Shown here one piece after another: positions 11,944-22,965 of a stretch of DNA of 64,000 bases. The notes under the pieces were generated by a model that did not search any database, was not told where the DNA came from, and worked only from the letters and a program-made list of their open reading frames with translations. Made by a program: the position numbers and the translations under genes. The stretch is from the NCBI GenBank assembly GCA_007922225.1, contig ML680097.1, positions 62,001 to 126,000 of the forward strand. Reading direction: 5' to 3'. Within the stretch, counting starts at the first letter, position 1. The number at the start of each line of letters is the position of its first letter. The DNA is from Emydura subglobosa (lineage: Eukaryota > Chordata > Testudines > Chelidae).

Positions 11944-12070
11944 ATAGAATGCAAGTTTTCTACCTTCTAGGCCTGTATCTTAACTTCAAGACAATTCTGC
12001 CTTCCCTAGAAACAGCCATTGGGGGCCTGATTCTGATCTCACACCAGATGTACACTCATGTAATTCCTTT

Positions 12071-12181
12071 AGGCCAGATCCTGCTCTGATTTATACTGGT
12101 ATAAGTCTGGAGCAACTGTACTGCATTCAGCAGAGTTACTTGGGATTTACACTGGTATAACTAAGAGCAGAATCCTGCCCA
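12071..12181. repeat. Palindromic MITE (second, related)
   Basis: The left arm 'ggccagatcctgctctgat' plus TTATACTGGTATAA pairs with the right arm whose complement reads 'gggcaggattctgctctta' plus GTTATACCAGTGTAA. Arms are about 40 bases. Next to it, at 12,008, is a half copy of the 'CTGATTCTGATCTCACACC' family seen at 3,649. Confidence 0.7.
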
Positions 12182-12865
12182 CTGGGCTGATTCTTTTGCT
12201 TCAGAATGATCAGGAGTAACTCTGCTGAAGTCAATGGAGTTATATTCATGTAAAACAAGCATAAGAGAATTGGGGTCTGTAGTTTAACCCTAGATGAAAC
12301 TCTGGAATCTAGCCATAAATGTTTTGAGTGTGTGTACATGTCATCTTACCCCATTTCTACGCAACTTTGCATACAGAAAGGACAAAACCCATAACAAGCC
12401 TCCTTGTCTGGAACCCGTAGTAGAGTAGAATACATCATGCTTTTCATAGACTGACCTCCCCACAACTCCAAAACTGCAGGCTTGTGAAGGAAAGAAAAGA
12501 TTCATTCTGAAGGGGATAAAATGCCTGTCCCTACACACATAGAATGCCTATGCTACACACATAGAACAGAAAGCTAGTTTAAACTATCTTTAACACTCCT
12601 TTGCTTCCCTCTGGTGCAGGCTGAATCTAGAGCTGGGACATGACATGGGCTCACTCTATGTGTTAGTATCATCCAGCCTACTCTTGTGTTGTGTTTCTAC
12701 AAGGTCACTGTCTCATTAGGGTAAGGAGTCAGGGAACTGATCCACAGATCTTTCTGCTTCACTCACACCACACAAACTAAGTATGAAACATATCATGGTT
12801 GAACCGAAATCCCAGACCAGAACATTCTTGAATGTGAATCTGGATAGTAATGTTCGAAGTATCTG
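12182..12865. other. Unclassified stretch
   Basis: No domain-bearing ORF, RNA gene or named repeat was seen. Confidence 0.3.
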
Positions 12866-13148
12866 GCCTGGTCTACAATCTCCATGAAATTTGGCAGTAG
12901 TCAACGGGACAGACAGCAACTTGCGTATCTCCCGTCGACTTCCTAAATTCTAATTAACGTGGCGTCCCCACTATGCTGCACTGATGGAAAATGCCTTCCT
13001 GTCGATGCAGCATTAATTTTTTTGCAGGGGTGGATTTATTCAGTTGACTTCCTGATCGATTGAACGGGTCTCCACTGCTGCTCAATTGATCCCACAAAAA
13101 TGATCCGGTGGCACTGACAGTGCTGCTATCAGTGTGCACATACCCTCT
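12866..13148. mobile_element. Nonautonomous DNA transposon remnant (hAT-like MITE)
   Basis: It starts 'ggcctggtctacaatctcc' and ends 'cagtgtgcacataccc', imperfect inverted termini of the GTCTACAC type also seen at 52,371-52,671. No coding capacity. Family inferred. Confidence 0.5.
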
Positions 13149-13699
13149 ATTGCCATCATCATCAGGGCAGAATTAAAGTTGTTTGGTTGCCCTGTGTATT
13201 TCTTAGTTTTCTGAAATTTTTTTGCTTGTTTGGTCCAATAGGTCAGAATACTGACTCCGCAAAAGAGGCATCCCCTTGTGCCGAGTGTGGTTCTGCTATG
13301 GCCTGTCTCAGGTCCCCTCCTTAATGAAGTAACAATGAGATCACTTAAACAGCCCAGTCCAGGAGAAGCCAAAAGCTCTCCTATATAGCATTATACCTCC
13401 CTTTTATAAAGCCTTCTGAAAGGAGCACTTGCAGAAGGATTTAAAGGCTCTTACCGCATACCCCACATAAAACTTAAAAGTCCCATAACAAAAGACTCTA
13501 GGTTCCAGCAGCAGCAACTTCTGCTATAAGGTCTCAGGCTTTTCCACTGCCTGGAGAGCTCTGCAGTCTTTCTCCTGCTTATGTAGGCTTTCTCCCAGGC
13601 CTCCCTGCCTGGCGAGCTTGTATAGTCTTTCCGTTGCTTGTCAGTTTTTCTTCCTGCCCAAAAAACAGAATGCAACATTGTATTCACACCCTACACACC
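13149..13699. other. Unclassified stretch
   Basis: ORFs at 13,082-13,372 and 13,451-13,687 (minus) have no recognisable domains. Nothing else supported. Confidence 0.3.
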
Positions 13700-14960
13700 A
13701 CTGTAATAATCTTTTGACAAAATATGCCTTCTGAGGTATCATTTGAAAACTAGTAACTCACTGGTCAATAATATCATGATGAAATGCGTACATGTAAAGT
13801 TATAAACATAAACTGAAATTAGGTCTGAAATGTGTTTACCAGACAAATCCTGGTAAATTAGTTTTTCAAAAACAAAAGACAAGTTGATGACTCTAGCCAA
13901 GCGTCATCAAAATTGATGGGCAATCACCTATCAAATAGCCATTCTTTGACAAGAAAAGGGGACAGGAACAAACAGTTCTGCATCTTAGCAAACAACGGCA
14001 TGAAATCTTTTTCACCACCAGACTCCTTACCTACATCCTCACAGCAGGAATAAACTTTATCAAAGGTAGCCCTCAGGAAAATGCATTTCAAAGGGGAACT
14101 GAACTATAAAAGCGAGGGGCCAAAACATCTCGTTATCATTCCCTGTCCATCTCTTACTCTTTCATCTAAGACAAAAGAAACCAGCCATTTGACTCTGGGA
14201 GAGATCCTTACCTGAAATTTGGCAGCCCTGTTGCTGAAAGTGTGTGGTAAGAATTTTATCTTGAACCAAGTCTTGTCTGTTATGTTTTAGCACTAGGAAG
14301 CCTTTTATCTTTTATCTGACAAAGTGGGTTGCAGCCCACGAAAGCTTATGCCCGCAAAAATTTGTTAGTCTTTAAGGTGTTACAGGACTCTCATTGTTTT
14401 TGCTATATACAGACTAACATGGCTACCTCTCTGGAACCTTTTATCTTTATTTCTCTTGTAACCATTTCTGACTTTAATGCTTTGTACTTGTACTCAATAC
14501 CTGTCTCTTTGTAGGTAAATAAACTTGTTTTATTCTTTAATCAAAACTAATCCAGCTCCATTTAGGGTGGCAAATTGGTGCATACTGGTCCCCTTAGAGG
14601 GGCAACAGACCTAATATATCTGGACTGTCCAGGAGAGGGCTGGATAGTGCAGAACACATATTTTGGGGGGGAAATTCAAGACTGGGAGTGTGTAGGGGTC
14701 ACCCTGCACCTGGTAACCAAGGCTGGTGGAGGTCAGAGTGTAACTGATATATGGTTGGCAAGCTGCAGCTATACACAGACACTCAGGGGGTGATCTGCAT
14801 GCTGGAAGGCTGTGAGCAATCCATCTGGGAGCTACAGCAGCAAAGCATTGTGAGGCACCTAAGTTTGCAGGGCAGTGGTGACACAGTCCCTCACTGGTCT
14901 GGACTGCACTCCAGAATATCATACCTTGTTCAAGCTCCTTAGGAGCTCCTCTCCTATAGA
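13700..14960 (+). repeat. LTR-like block interrupted by a Penelope tail
   Basis: The block has a TATA-like 'gaactataaaagcgagggg' near 14,100 and an AATAAA at about 14,518, spaced as in an LTR once the 124-bp insertion at 14,313-14,436 is discounted. Downstream sequence to about 14,960 looks like leader DNA but has no intact ORF. Ends are not defined and no second copy is in the window. Confidence 0.4.
14313..14436 (+). mobile_element. Penelope-like element, 3' tail only
   Basis: It carries 'gggttgcagcccacgaaagc', 'tttgttagtctttaaggtg' and 'cagactaacatggctacc'. This is the 3' end of the same Penelope-like family as the longer copy at 39,578-40,566, where the complement 'gctttcgtgggctgcaaccc' is found. 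It is flanked by an apparent 12-bp target duplication CCTTTTATCTTT at 14,301-14,312 and 14,437-14,448. Confidence 0.75.
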
Positions 14961-15504
14961 GCTTTGTTTCTCCTCAGGAGTTTTTTTCAGCTGCGCTTTC
15001 CTAAGCCTTTTATTAGGCCCAGGTGTTCCTTACTTAATTAACTACCTTCTAGATACTTAGGCAGTTACCTGTTCCCAGACAGACTTGGGTTGGTTCATTC
15101 CCTTCAGTGAAGCCTGTCACAGGTAGACTAGGCACCTGACACCCTTAAAGGGCCAGCCCTGTGACACAACCCCAAAGCATTATATATACATTCTTGGCTT
15201 TGTCTATTTATGAGGGAGTTTGGTTTGTGAAAGATGTTCGTAATGAGGTGCCCTATTACTGACAATGCTTTTGCAGTACAGGCTTCAAGTTCTTTCTTTT
15301 TTATCATTTTTATCAACAGCAGAGCTGTGGTAGGTGAAATCACTGACAATCTCACCTCACTGGTTGCCCACTAAGATGCTAAAGCCTGTAGCATGCTCAG
15401 AATGGCTGCCCTCAAGAACTTCGGTTTTACCCCATTAATTTTCAGGCTGACTTTTTCCACTGAGCTTTCCAGCGTTTTAAGTGCTCCAACTAGCTCATCC
15501 ATTG
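14961..15504. other. Unclassified stretch
   Basis: No gene or named repeat seen. The small minus-strand ORF at 15,128-15,355 has no recognisable domain. Confidence 0.3.
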
Positions 15505-15861
15505 ATCATAGAATCATAGAATCATAGAGTTGGAAGGGACCTCAGGAGGTCATCTAGTCCAACCCCCTGCTCAAAGCAGGACTAACCTCAGCTATATCAT
15601 CCCAACCAGGGCTTTGTCAAGCCTCAGCTTAAAAACCTGTAAGGACGGAGATTCCACCACCTCCCTAGGTAACCCATTCCAATGCTTCACCACCCTCCTA
15701 GTAAAAAACTTTTTCCTAATGTCCAACCTAGACCTCCCCCCCTGCAACTTGAGACCGTTGCTCCTTGTTCTGTCATCTGCCACCACCGAGAACAGCCTAG
15801 CCCCATCCTCCCTGGAACCCCCTTTCAGGTAGTTAAAAGCTGCTATCAAATCCCCCCTCAG
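15505..15861 (-). mobile_element. CR1 LINE, 5'-truncated 3' end
   Basis: The plus strand begins with three copies of ATCATAGA and continues through 'ttggaagggacctcaggag'. The minus frame at 15,592-15,849 encodes the CR1 C-terminus ([38 protein letters not shown], ending GMI). Homology stops at about 15,861. A short ATTGA repeat flanks both ends and may be the target duplication. Close in sequence to the young copies at 31,008-32,786. Confidence 0.9.
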
Positions 15862-16013
15862 ATTGATTGATTCTACAGCTCGTGCTATGTCACTGGCAAA
15901 ATCGATGTTGGTGAAGTTCTGATCATCAAGGTGTATGCCTAAATTACATTTACTTAGTGTATAGTCAAGTACATAGTCTATGTTGACAGGGGATGATCAC
16001 TCAATAAATTGCC

Positions 16014-16115
16014 CTGTTCTGTTCACTCCCTCTGAAGCATCTGTCACTGGCCACTGTCAGAAAACAGGATACAGGGCAAGATGGACCATTGGTATAACCA
16101 AGTACAGCCAGTCTG
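16014..16115 (+). mobile_element. CR1-type 3' tail remnant
   Basis: It contains 'gtcactggccactgtcaga', 'aacaggatacagggcaagat' and 'ggaccattggt', the common 3'-UTR word of an old CR1 subfamily of sauropsids, known to me from consensus memory. No ORF. Confidence 0.5.
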
Positions 16116-16509
16116 TGAGCCAACCCTAAGAATTGTATAAGCAAATAAAATAGAAATAGATTGCAGATAGATCTTTCTTTTATATTTTTAAGATTGATAC
16201 AATAATGGTAATTGCTTAGAGTATAATATTGTTTAATGATAAATTTTTTTTTTGCTTGACATAAGTGGATTCCATTTTGTTAGTTTTCTCTATCTTGCTA
16301 TTTTTCTGGACCTTGTACTATTGAACCTAAAAACACTGCATTTTGCATATGAGTGAGGAGCCCTAAGGAGGCTCCGATAGGAACAGAGCACATTAACTTC
16401 CTATTTCACTGCCTCATGGTCAAAACAAATTGTAATGAAGCAGCACAGATGTAGCACTTCTGGTGGAGCCTGCAAGAAGAAGTTAAAAATGAATTAGCCT
16501 GAGTAGAGA
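16116..16509. other. Unclassified AT-rich stretch
   Basis: No gene or repeat recognised. Confidence 0.3.
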
Positions 16510-16599
16510 TGTCTGTGAGTCTGGATGCCCTCGTGGATCTCGTTCTTTATAAAGACATTTGGTTACAGTAGGAATGAAGGGAGTTAAAAACAGGGGACT

Positions 16600-17118
16600 T
16601 GCAGCATAGAAAAGGACACAGAAAGGAACAACGCCAGCACCATCTTTGCTTCTACTGTGGTGAGTCGGTCACTCCATCTCTGCCTGCCCTGTACAAATTC
16701 CAAATAGTCAGGGAAGAGAGCTCCCCCACATGACAGTCATGACTAGAACACACCTGAAACCCCACCCAAGGGATCCCCACTTGCAGGTGCCAGTCCAGTT
16801 GCACATAGCTGGGGCACCCCTGCAAAATCCTGGCTTACCGGCCCTCATCAAATCAGGTACAGCTGATTGCTTCATAGACACAGCGGAAGCCTAGATCCTG
16901 CAGATTCCCCTGCAACAGAAGGCCACTCCTGGCCTTGTAGAGAATATTCCTTTATCTTCTGGTCCAGTAATGGAAGAAACCACTCCCTTGGAGACTGTGA
17001 TTCAGGGACACCAAGAAGTGTTACAATTTGGTGTGATCCGTTCGCCACTCTTTTCTCTGATCCTTGGTATCTACTGGCTGGTCCTCCTCAACCGCTCATT
17101 TGGTTGCAAGCTGTCACA
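16600..17118 (+). pseudogene. Gypsy-A gag end and protease (dead)
   Basis: The frame reading HLCFYCGE is the start of a CCHC nucleocapsid knuckle. Further on come 'PALIKSGTADCFID', 'VIQGHQEVLQFGVIRSPLFS' and LILGIYWLVLLN, which match the protease region of vertebrate chromovirus-type Gypsy elements. The family carries an aspartate before SG (DSG) as catalytic residue; here the codon is AAA, lysine. A TAG follows TAEA at about 16,891. Protease activity is therefore lost. Confidence 0.7.
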
Positions 17119-17770
17119 AAGTAAATATACATCATCACCCCCTGGGGCAGGAGGGGGGCACTTAGACCCCATACTCAAGCTTGTCAGGCTGTCCTCACCC
17201 TCAGGATTGTGTGGCCTAGCAGCCAGAGACAATACAGCAGCCCTGGCCTTTGGGGCAGTGTGGCCTAATGGCCAGAGTTGAATGGGCCACCACCTGGGGA
17301 TGGGTGACTGCCAGGATAGGGGACCTGGGCCCTCCCTGCTCCACCAGGTCCTGACCCAGGACCCTGTCAGTGACAAGTGAGTGCCACTGAGTCAATGGGG
17401 ATCCGGCTGAAACACACTGACTCTTCACAGGCCAATAGACCCTTCCCCTTGACCACTTCCTATCCTGATTCCTGAAGCCTTGGCCTGGGCGTCGTTGTGG
17501 TCTCTAGGTCCCTTGGCCAGTGTAACTGCCTGTGAATCTGGCCTCCATTAGGCATGCATGGCTCCTCTGGCTCAGGCATCCATCACATGTCCTTCCTCCT
17601 CAGAATCCAGCCCTAACTGAGCTGAGCTGCTTCCTTTTGTACTAGTACACCACTTGGAGTACGCAGAGCAGGGATGGAGGGGAGGGGCTTCCTCCGCCCA
17701 GAGTGTAGGGTTAACTCCTTTCTGTCCAGTGCAGGGTAAATACACTCCATCACACAAGCATAGCAAATCT
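17119..17770. mobile_element. Unclassified insertion within Gypsy-A
   Basis: Between the protease frame and the following Gypsy-A pol text lies about 650 bp with no Gypsy similarity. Its ends look alike: 'gtaaatatacatcatcac' at the left and 'ggtaaatacactccatcac' at the right. This may be a small element with short direct terminal similarity, for example an LTR-type repeat. Family unknown. Confidence 0.45.
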
Positions 17771-17879
17771 ATTTTCCATCAGAGTTTTGTTGGCACCACT
17801 GAGATCAGTAGATCTTGTCCTGGCATCCAAACCTCAAGAGACTCAGGAGGAGGTGACCAGCTAGGCAGAACCTTCCATT

Positions 17880-19140
17880 GTAGCTATGTTTAAACTTCCC
17901 TTAAAATACCAAGACTACATTGATCTTTTTTAAAAAAAGAATGTGGAAACCTTACCTCTGCACCAAGGCTATGACTCCCCAGTAGAGCTGCAGCCAGGAG
18001 CCAAAATATAATTTGGAAGAATTTATGTCATGTAGGAACCAGAGCTGACAGAGCTCTGGGAACACCGCCAGGAGATTCTGGCCTGAGGGCTTATCTGCAA
18101 GTTGACATCAGCAGCTGGCAGATCAGTCCTGTTTGTCAGAGAGATGGCAGTCTCTGACTCTGCCTGGGCTACTGCTCATTGAATCAGATAACTATCAGGA
18201 ATCATTACCCATTACCCCGATTCCCAAGATGCTGCACTGTGTGAAGACTGCCCGTATGCTCACCAAGTTGGACCTGGGGGCTGTACAACCTCGAGTGAAT
18301 CAGAGAAGGAGATAAGTGGAAGATGGCATTCCGGACCCGGTATGGCCACTATGAATATCTGGTAATGCCTTTCAGGTTGACCAACCTTCCAACATTTTAT
18401 AAATGATGTGTTCCGAGACATATTGGACCAGTATGTAGTAGTCTATCTAGGTGACATATTGATCGTTTCAGACTACCCTGAACAGCATACTGCTCATGTC
18501 TGAACCATCCTGGGACACTTGTAGCAGCATGGCCTTTATTCCAAGCTCAAGAATTGTGCCTTCGATTAGGCCTTCACAGAGTACTTGGATTTCATTTTAT
18601 CCCCAGAAGGAATCCAGGTGGATCCACATATGGTCGAAGCCACCCAAGACTGGCCAACTCTCCACATGGTACATGACGAGCAATTTTTCCTGGGGTTTGC
18701 CAATTTCTATAGACGATTTATACTGAATTTTTAAAAACAAATTAAGCCCCTCACTGCTCTCTTCCAGAACAATGCCCAAGTCCATTGGTCTCCAAAGGCC
18801 CAATCAGCTGAAATTTGCCTTTACTACAGCACCCATATTGGCTCATGCAAGCCTTCATCACAGAGCTGATGCCTCTAACATGATAATTGGGACAGTCCTT
18901 TCCCAACAACTTGATCCCAAGCCAGTATTACACCCATTCACTTATTATTCCAGGAAGCTCACCTCTGCAGAGCTAAACTATGAAATACTTGACAAGGAAC
19001 TCCTGGTGATAAAAACCACCTTTGTAAAATGGCAGTACTAACTGAAAAGAGCTTGTCACCCAGTCCAGGTGTTCACTGACCACAAAAACCTGGAATATCT
19101 ACATAAAGTGAATACCTTAAACCAATGGCAGCTTCAATAG
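17880..19140 (+). pseudogene. Gypsy-A reverse transcriptase and RNase H (broken)
   Basis: Fragments in shifting frames: LPLKYQDYIDLF (linker), NQITIRNHYPLPR (RT palm start), MLTKLDLGA (first catalytic region), '[20 protein letters not shown]' (fingers/palm), then a VVVYLGD-type remnant of YLDD at about 18,437, where glycine replaces the first aspartate. RNase H at 18,772-19,040 reads FTTAPILAHASL, DASNMIIGTVLSQQ, YYSRKLTSAELNYEI and DKELLVIKT, with the DAS and ELNYE residues kept. At least four stops or shifts interrupt the RT, so it cannot be active. Confidence 0.8.
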
Positions 19141-19503
19141 GCCTTATTTTTCTCATGATTTGATTTCATTATCACCTACTACCCCAGTCCAAAAACGGCA
19201 AGGTGAATGCCCTGTCCTGAAGATACAGTACCACTCTACAAGACCCCAGCCAGGAACCAACCCTCATTCTCAAATCCCATTACTTTCTCAGTGCAGCTCA
19301 TCACCAGTATATATTCAGATTCACATGCTCCACCTCAGGAATTCCACCTGATGAAAAAGTTATTATTGACAAGCAGACACATGATTCCTGGGAAGGGATG
19401 ATATATTTAAGGGACTGTGGCTGTGTGCCCCCAGGACTTGCAAAGGTCGCAGTCCTGCAACTATGCCACAAATTTCCCTTAGCAGGACACTTGGAGTAAG
19501 TTA

Positions 19504-19720
19504 TGCTGAATTCCTTTTAATTGCTTGTATTCAGAGAGAGAAATCAGCACAGGATCACAGCGAGATGCAACAAAGGGAGTATCTTTATTGAACTAACAAT
19601 AAAACCAGCCAGGACTGGATGAGCTATCCCCTAATAGTTTAACTGTATTGCTATGGCAACAAGCAAAGCTCTGTTGCTACGGCAACCTAGACAATTAGGC
19701 AAGACATAAAATACACAACA
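19504..19720 (-). repeat. Gypsy-B 3' LTR
   Basis: On the minus strand it begins TGTTGTGTATTTTATG and ends GGAATTCAGCA, giving TG..CA ends. A TTTATT/AATAAA-type word lies inside. It is paired with the copy at 27,407-27,623, with about 92 percent identity by eye. Confidence 0.88.
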
Positions 19721-19725
19721 TATTA

Positions 19726-19735
19726 CTCCCCCCTT
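19726..19735 (-). promoter_or_regulatory. Gypsy-B polypurine tract
   Basis: On the minus strand AAGGGGGGAG lies five bases upstream of the 3' LTR, the position of the plus-strand primer in LTR retrotransposons. Confidence 0.75.
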
Positions 19736-19739
19736 AATG

Positions 19740-20134
19740 AAAAAGCCCATTTAACAGAACAATCACTAAACTAGGGAATGAGGGTAGACTGCCTCATTTC
19801 CTAGCTAAATCCTGAGGATTATTCTGCCCTGTAAACGTGGGTTTGCCCTAGCTAAAGATCCAGCCGTTGAGGAGGCCTTCTCTCTCTAAGTGGATTACAG
19901 TGGACTTCTGGTGTTCTTGCACCAGAAGGCATTATTGGTGAAGGTCTAATGATGGGCTCAGGACTCACAGCTCGAACAGGTGAGGATGTTGTATCTGCTC
20001 GAACAGGGGAGAGGGTTGTATCTGCTGCAGAGGTGAATGCAGAAGGCGAGACAGGAATGGGTGACTCTTGACTCGATGATATGTCACCTGTAATGGTGAA
20101 GTCAGGTAGTTCAACTGGAGATGTGTCTTTGGGA
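19740..20134 (-). pseudogene. Gypsy-B integrase C-terminal tail
   Basis: The minus frame 19,852-20,145 reads PKDTSPVELPDF, serine/proline-rich text, then LRERRPPQRLDL, which resembles the basic C-terminus of Gypsy pol proteins. It continues the frame that precedes the CR1 at 22,964 on, so the CR1 split one gene. Confidence 0.6.
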
Positions 20135-22963
20135 CATAGAATCATAGAATCATAGAATATTAGAGTTGGAAGGGACCTCAGGAGGTGATCTAGTCCAACC
20201 CCCTGCTCAAAGCAGGACTAACCTCAGCTATATCATCCCAACCAGGGCTTTGTCAAGCCTCAGCTTAAAAACCTCTAAGGATGGAGATTCCACCACCTCC
20301 CTAGGTAACCTATTCCAGTGCTTCACCACCCTCCTAGTGAAAAAGTTTTTCCTAATGTCCAACTTAGACCTCCCGCCCTGCAACTTGAGACCGTTGCTCC
20401 TTGTTCTGTCAACTGCCACCACCGAGAACAGCCTAGCCCCATCCTCCCTGGAACCCCCTTTCACGTAGTTAAAGGCCGCTATCAAATCCCCCCTCACTCT
20501 TCTCTTTTGCAGACTAAACAAGCCCAGTTCCCTCAGCCTCTCCTATAAGTCCTGTGCTCCAGCCCCCTAATCATTTTTGTTGCCCTCCGCTGAACTCTCT
20601 CCAACTTGTCCACATCCTTTTTGTAGTGGGGGGCCCAAAACTGGACACAATATTCTAAATGCGGCCTCACCAATGCCGAATAGAGTGGAATAATCACTTC
20701 CCGTGACCTGCTGGCAATGCCCCTCCTAATGCAGTCCAATATGCCATTAGCCTTCTTGACAACCAGGGCACACTGCTGACTCATATCCAGCTTTTTATCC
20801 ACCGTTACCCCCAGGTCCCTTTCTGCAGAGCTGCTGCCCAGTTCGTTGGTCCCCAGTCTATAGCTGTGCATGGGATTCTTCCTTCCTAAGTGGAGGACTC
20901 TGCACTTATCTTTGTTGAACTTCATTAGATTTCTTTTGGCCCAATCCTCCAGTTTGTTTAGGTCACTCTGTATCCTATCCCTACCTTGCAGGGTATCTAC
21001 CACTCCCCCCAGCTTATTGTCGTCCGCAAACTTGCTGAGGGTGCAATCTACCCCATCCTCCAGATCATTAATAAAGATGTTGAACAAAACCGGCCCCAGC
21101 ACCGACCCCTGGGGAACTCTGCTTATGACTGGCTGCCAGCTAGACATGGAGCCATTGATCACTACTCGTTGAGCCCTATGCTCTAACCAGTTCTCTATCC
21201 ATTTTATAGTCCATTCATCCAACCCATACTTCTTTAACTTGCTGATAAGAATACTGTGAGAGACAGTATCAAAAGCTTTGCTAAAGTCAAGGTATATCAC
21301 ATCCACCGCTTTCCCTACATCCACAGAGCCAGTCACCTCATCATAGAAAGCAATCAGGTTGGTCAGGCATGACTTTCCCTTGGTGAATCCGTGTTGACTG
21401 TTCCTGATCACCTTCCTCTCCTCCAAGTGCCTTAAAATGGATTCCTTAAGGACCTGCTCCATGATTTTTCCAGGGATTGAGGTGAGGCTGACCGGTCTGT
21501 AGTTCCCTGGATCCTCTTTCCTCCCTTTTTTGAAGATGGGCACTATATTTGCTTTTTTCCAGTCCTCAGGGACCTCCCCCTGTTGCCACGAGCTTTCAAA
21601 GATAATAGCCAATGGCTCTGAAATCACCTCAGCCAACTCCCTCAGCACCCTCGGGTGCATTGCATCCAGCCCCATGGACTTGTGAATGTCCAATCCTTCT
21701 AAATAGTCTTGAACCCGTTCCTTCAGCACTGCGGGATGTTTGCCTCCTTCCCATTCTGTGCCACCCAGTACGGCAGTCTGGGAGCTGATCTTGTCTGTGA
21801 AGACAGAGACAAAAAAGGCATTGAGTACCTCAGCTTTCTCCACATCCTCCGTCACTAGGTCGCCTCCCTCATTCTCTAAGGGGCCCACACTTTCCCGAAC
21901 CTTCCTCTTGTTGGCCACATGCCTGTAGAAACCCTTCTTGTTCCCCTTCACTTCCCTTGCTAGCTGCAACTCCAATTGCGTTTTGGCCTTCCTGATTTCA
22001 TTCCTGCATGTTCGAGCAGTGTTTATGTACTCCTCCCTAGTCATCTGACCAAGCTTCCACTTCTTGTAAGCTTCTTTTTTGCATTTAAGTTCGCCAAGGA
22101 CATCTTTGTTAAGCCAAGCTGGACGCCTACCATATTTGCTATTCTTTCTGCACATCGGGATGGTTTGCTCTTGTGCCTTCAATAAGGTCTCTTTAAAATA
22201 CACCCAGCTCTCTTGGGTTCCTTTCCCCCTCATATTAGCCTCCCAAGGAATCCTGCCCATCAGTTCCCTGAGGGAGTCAAAGTCCGCTTTTCTGAAATCC
22301 ATGGTCCGTATCCTGCTGTTCTCCTTTCTTCCTTTCGTCAGGATCCTGAACTCAACCATCTCATGGTCACTGCTGCCTAGGTTGCCACCCACTTCTACTT
22401 CCCCTACCAAATCTTCCCTGTTTGTGAGCAGCAGATCAAGAGAAGCTCGGCCCCTAGTTGGTTGCTCCAGCACTTGCACCAGGAAATTGTCTGCGACACT
22501 CTCCAAAAACTTGCTGGATTGTTTGTGCTCTGCTGTATTGCTCTTCCAGCAGATGTCAGGGTGATTGAAGTCTCCCATGAGAATCAGGTCCTGTGAACTG
22601 GAAACTTTCCCTAGTTGAGTAAAGAAAGCCTCATCTACCTCATCCTCCTGGTCTGGTGGTCTGTAACAGACACCCACCATGACATCACGCTTATTGTTCT
22701 TGCTTCTAAGCTTAACCCAGAGACTCTCAACTGGCTTATCTCCAGTTTCATACTGGAGCTCAGAGCAGTCATAGTGCTCTCTTACATACAGTGCAACTCC
22801 TCCCCCCTTTCCCCCCTGCCTGTCCTTCCTGAACAGTTTATACCCATCCACGACAGCACTCCAATAGTGAGAGTTATTCCACCAAGACTCAGTTATTCCA
22901 ATCATGTTGTAGTTTCTTGACTGTGCCAGGACTTCCAGTTCTTCCTGCTTGTTTCCCAGGCTT
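20135..22963 (-). mobile_element. CR1 LINE, 2.8 kb, almost complete ORF2
   Basis: It begins on the plus strand with three CATAGAAT-type 3' repeats at 20,135 and extends to about 22,963, where the sense strand reads [14 protein letters not shown] and homology ends (5' truncation just ahead of the endonuclease). It encodes endonuclease and reverse transcriptase in one frame (20,533-22,905 and upstream codons). It inserted into the integrase end of Gypsy-B and is therefore younger than it. Close similarity to 31,008-32,786 suggests recent activity of the subfamily. Confidence 0.92.
20533..22905 (-). pseudogene. CR1 ORF2: AP-type endonuclease and reverse transcriptase, near-intact
   Basis: About 790 codons are open. 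Residues 1-200 are an APE-type endonuclease: GITESWW with the metal-binding Glu, [22 protein letters not shown], a DLLLTNR block and the SSDHEMVEF histidine motif. After a linker, the RT runs from about residue 440: [50 protein letters not shown] and KFADDNK (most copies FADDTK). The C-terminus ends early because one base is missing after GLEHRTY at about 20,548, shifting the frame. The remaining C-terminal codons lie in another frame (20,228-20,521). The enzyme would nick target DNA and reverse-transcribe CR1 RNA. With the loss of the 5' end and the frameshift this copy is probably inactive. Confidence 0.88.
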
Positions 22964-22965
22964 CA

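Larger units (their letters stand above)
16510..19498 (+). mobile_element. Gypsy-A, 5' portion (gag end to integrase zinc finger)
   Basis: This is the left part of a plus-strand Ty3/Gypsy retrotransposon. In order: the end of gag with an LCFYCGE zinc-knuckle start (about 16,645), protease (about 16,840-17,115), an unrelated 650-bp insertion, reverse transcriptase (about 17,880-18,740), RNase H (18,772-19,120) and the start of the integrase zinc finger (LCHKFPLAGHLE, ending about 19,495). The element continues at 27,624 after the Gypsy-B insertion. No 5' LTR was found, so it is 5'-truncated. Stops and frameshifts occur in every gene. Confidence 0.85.
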
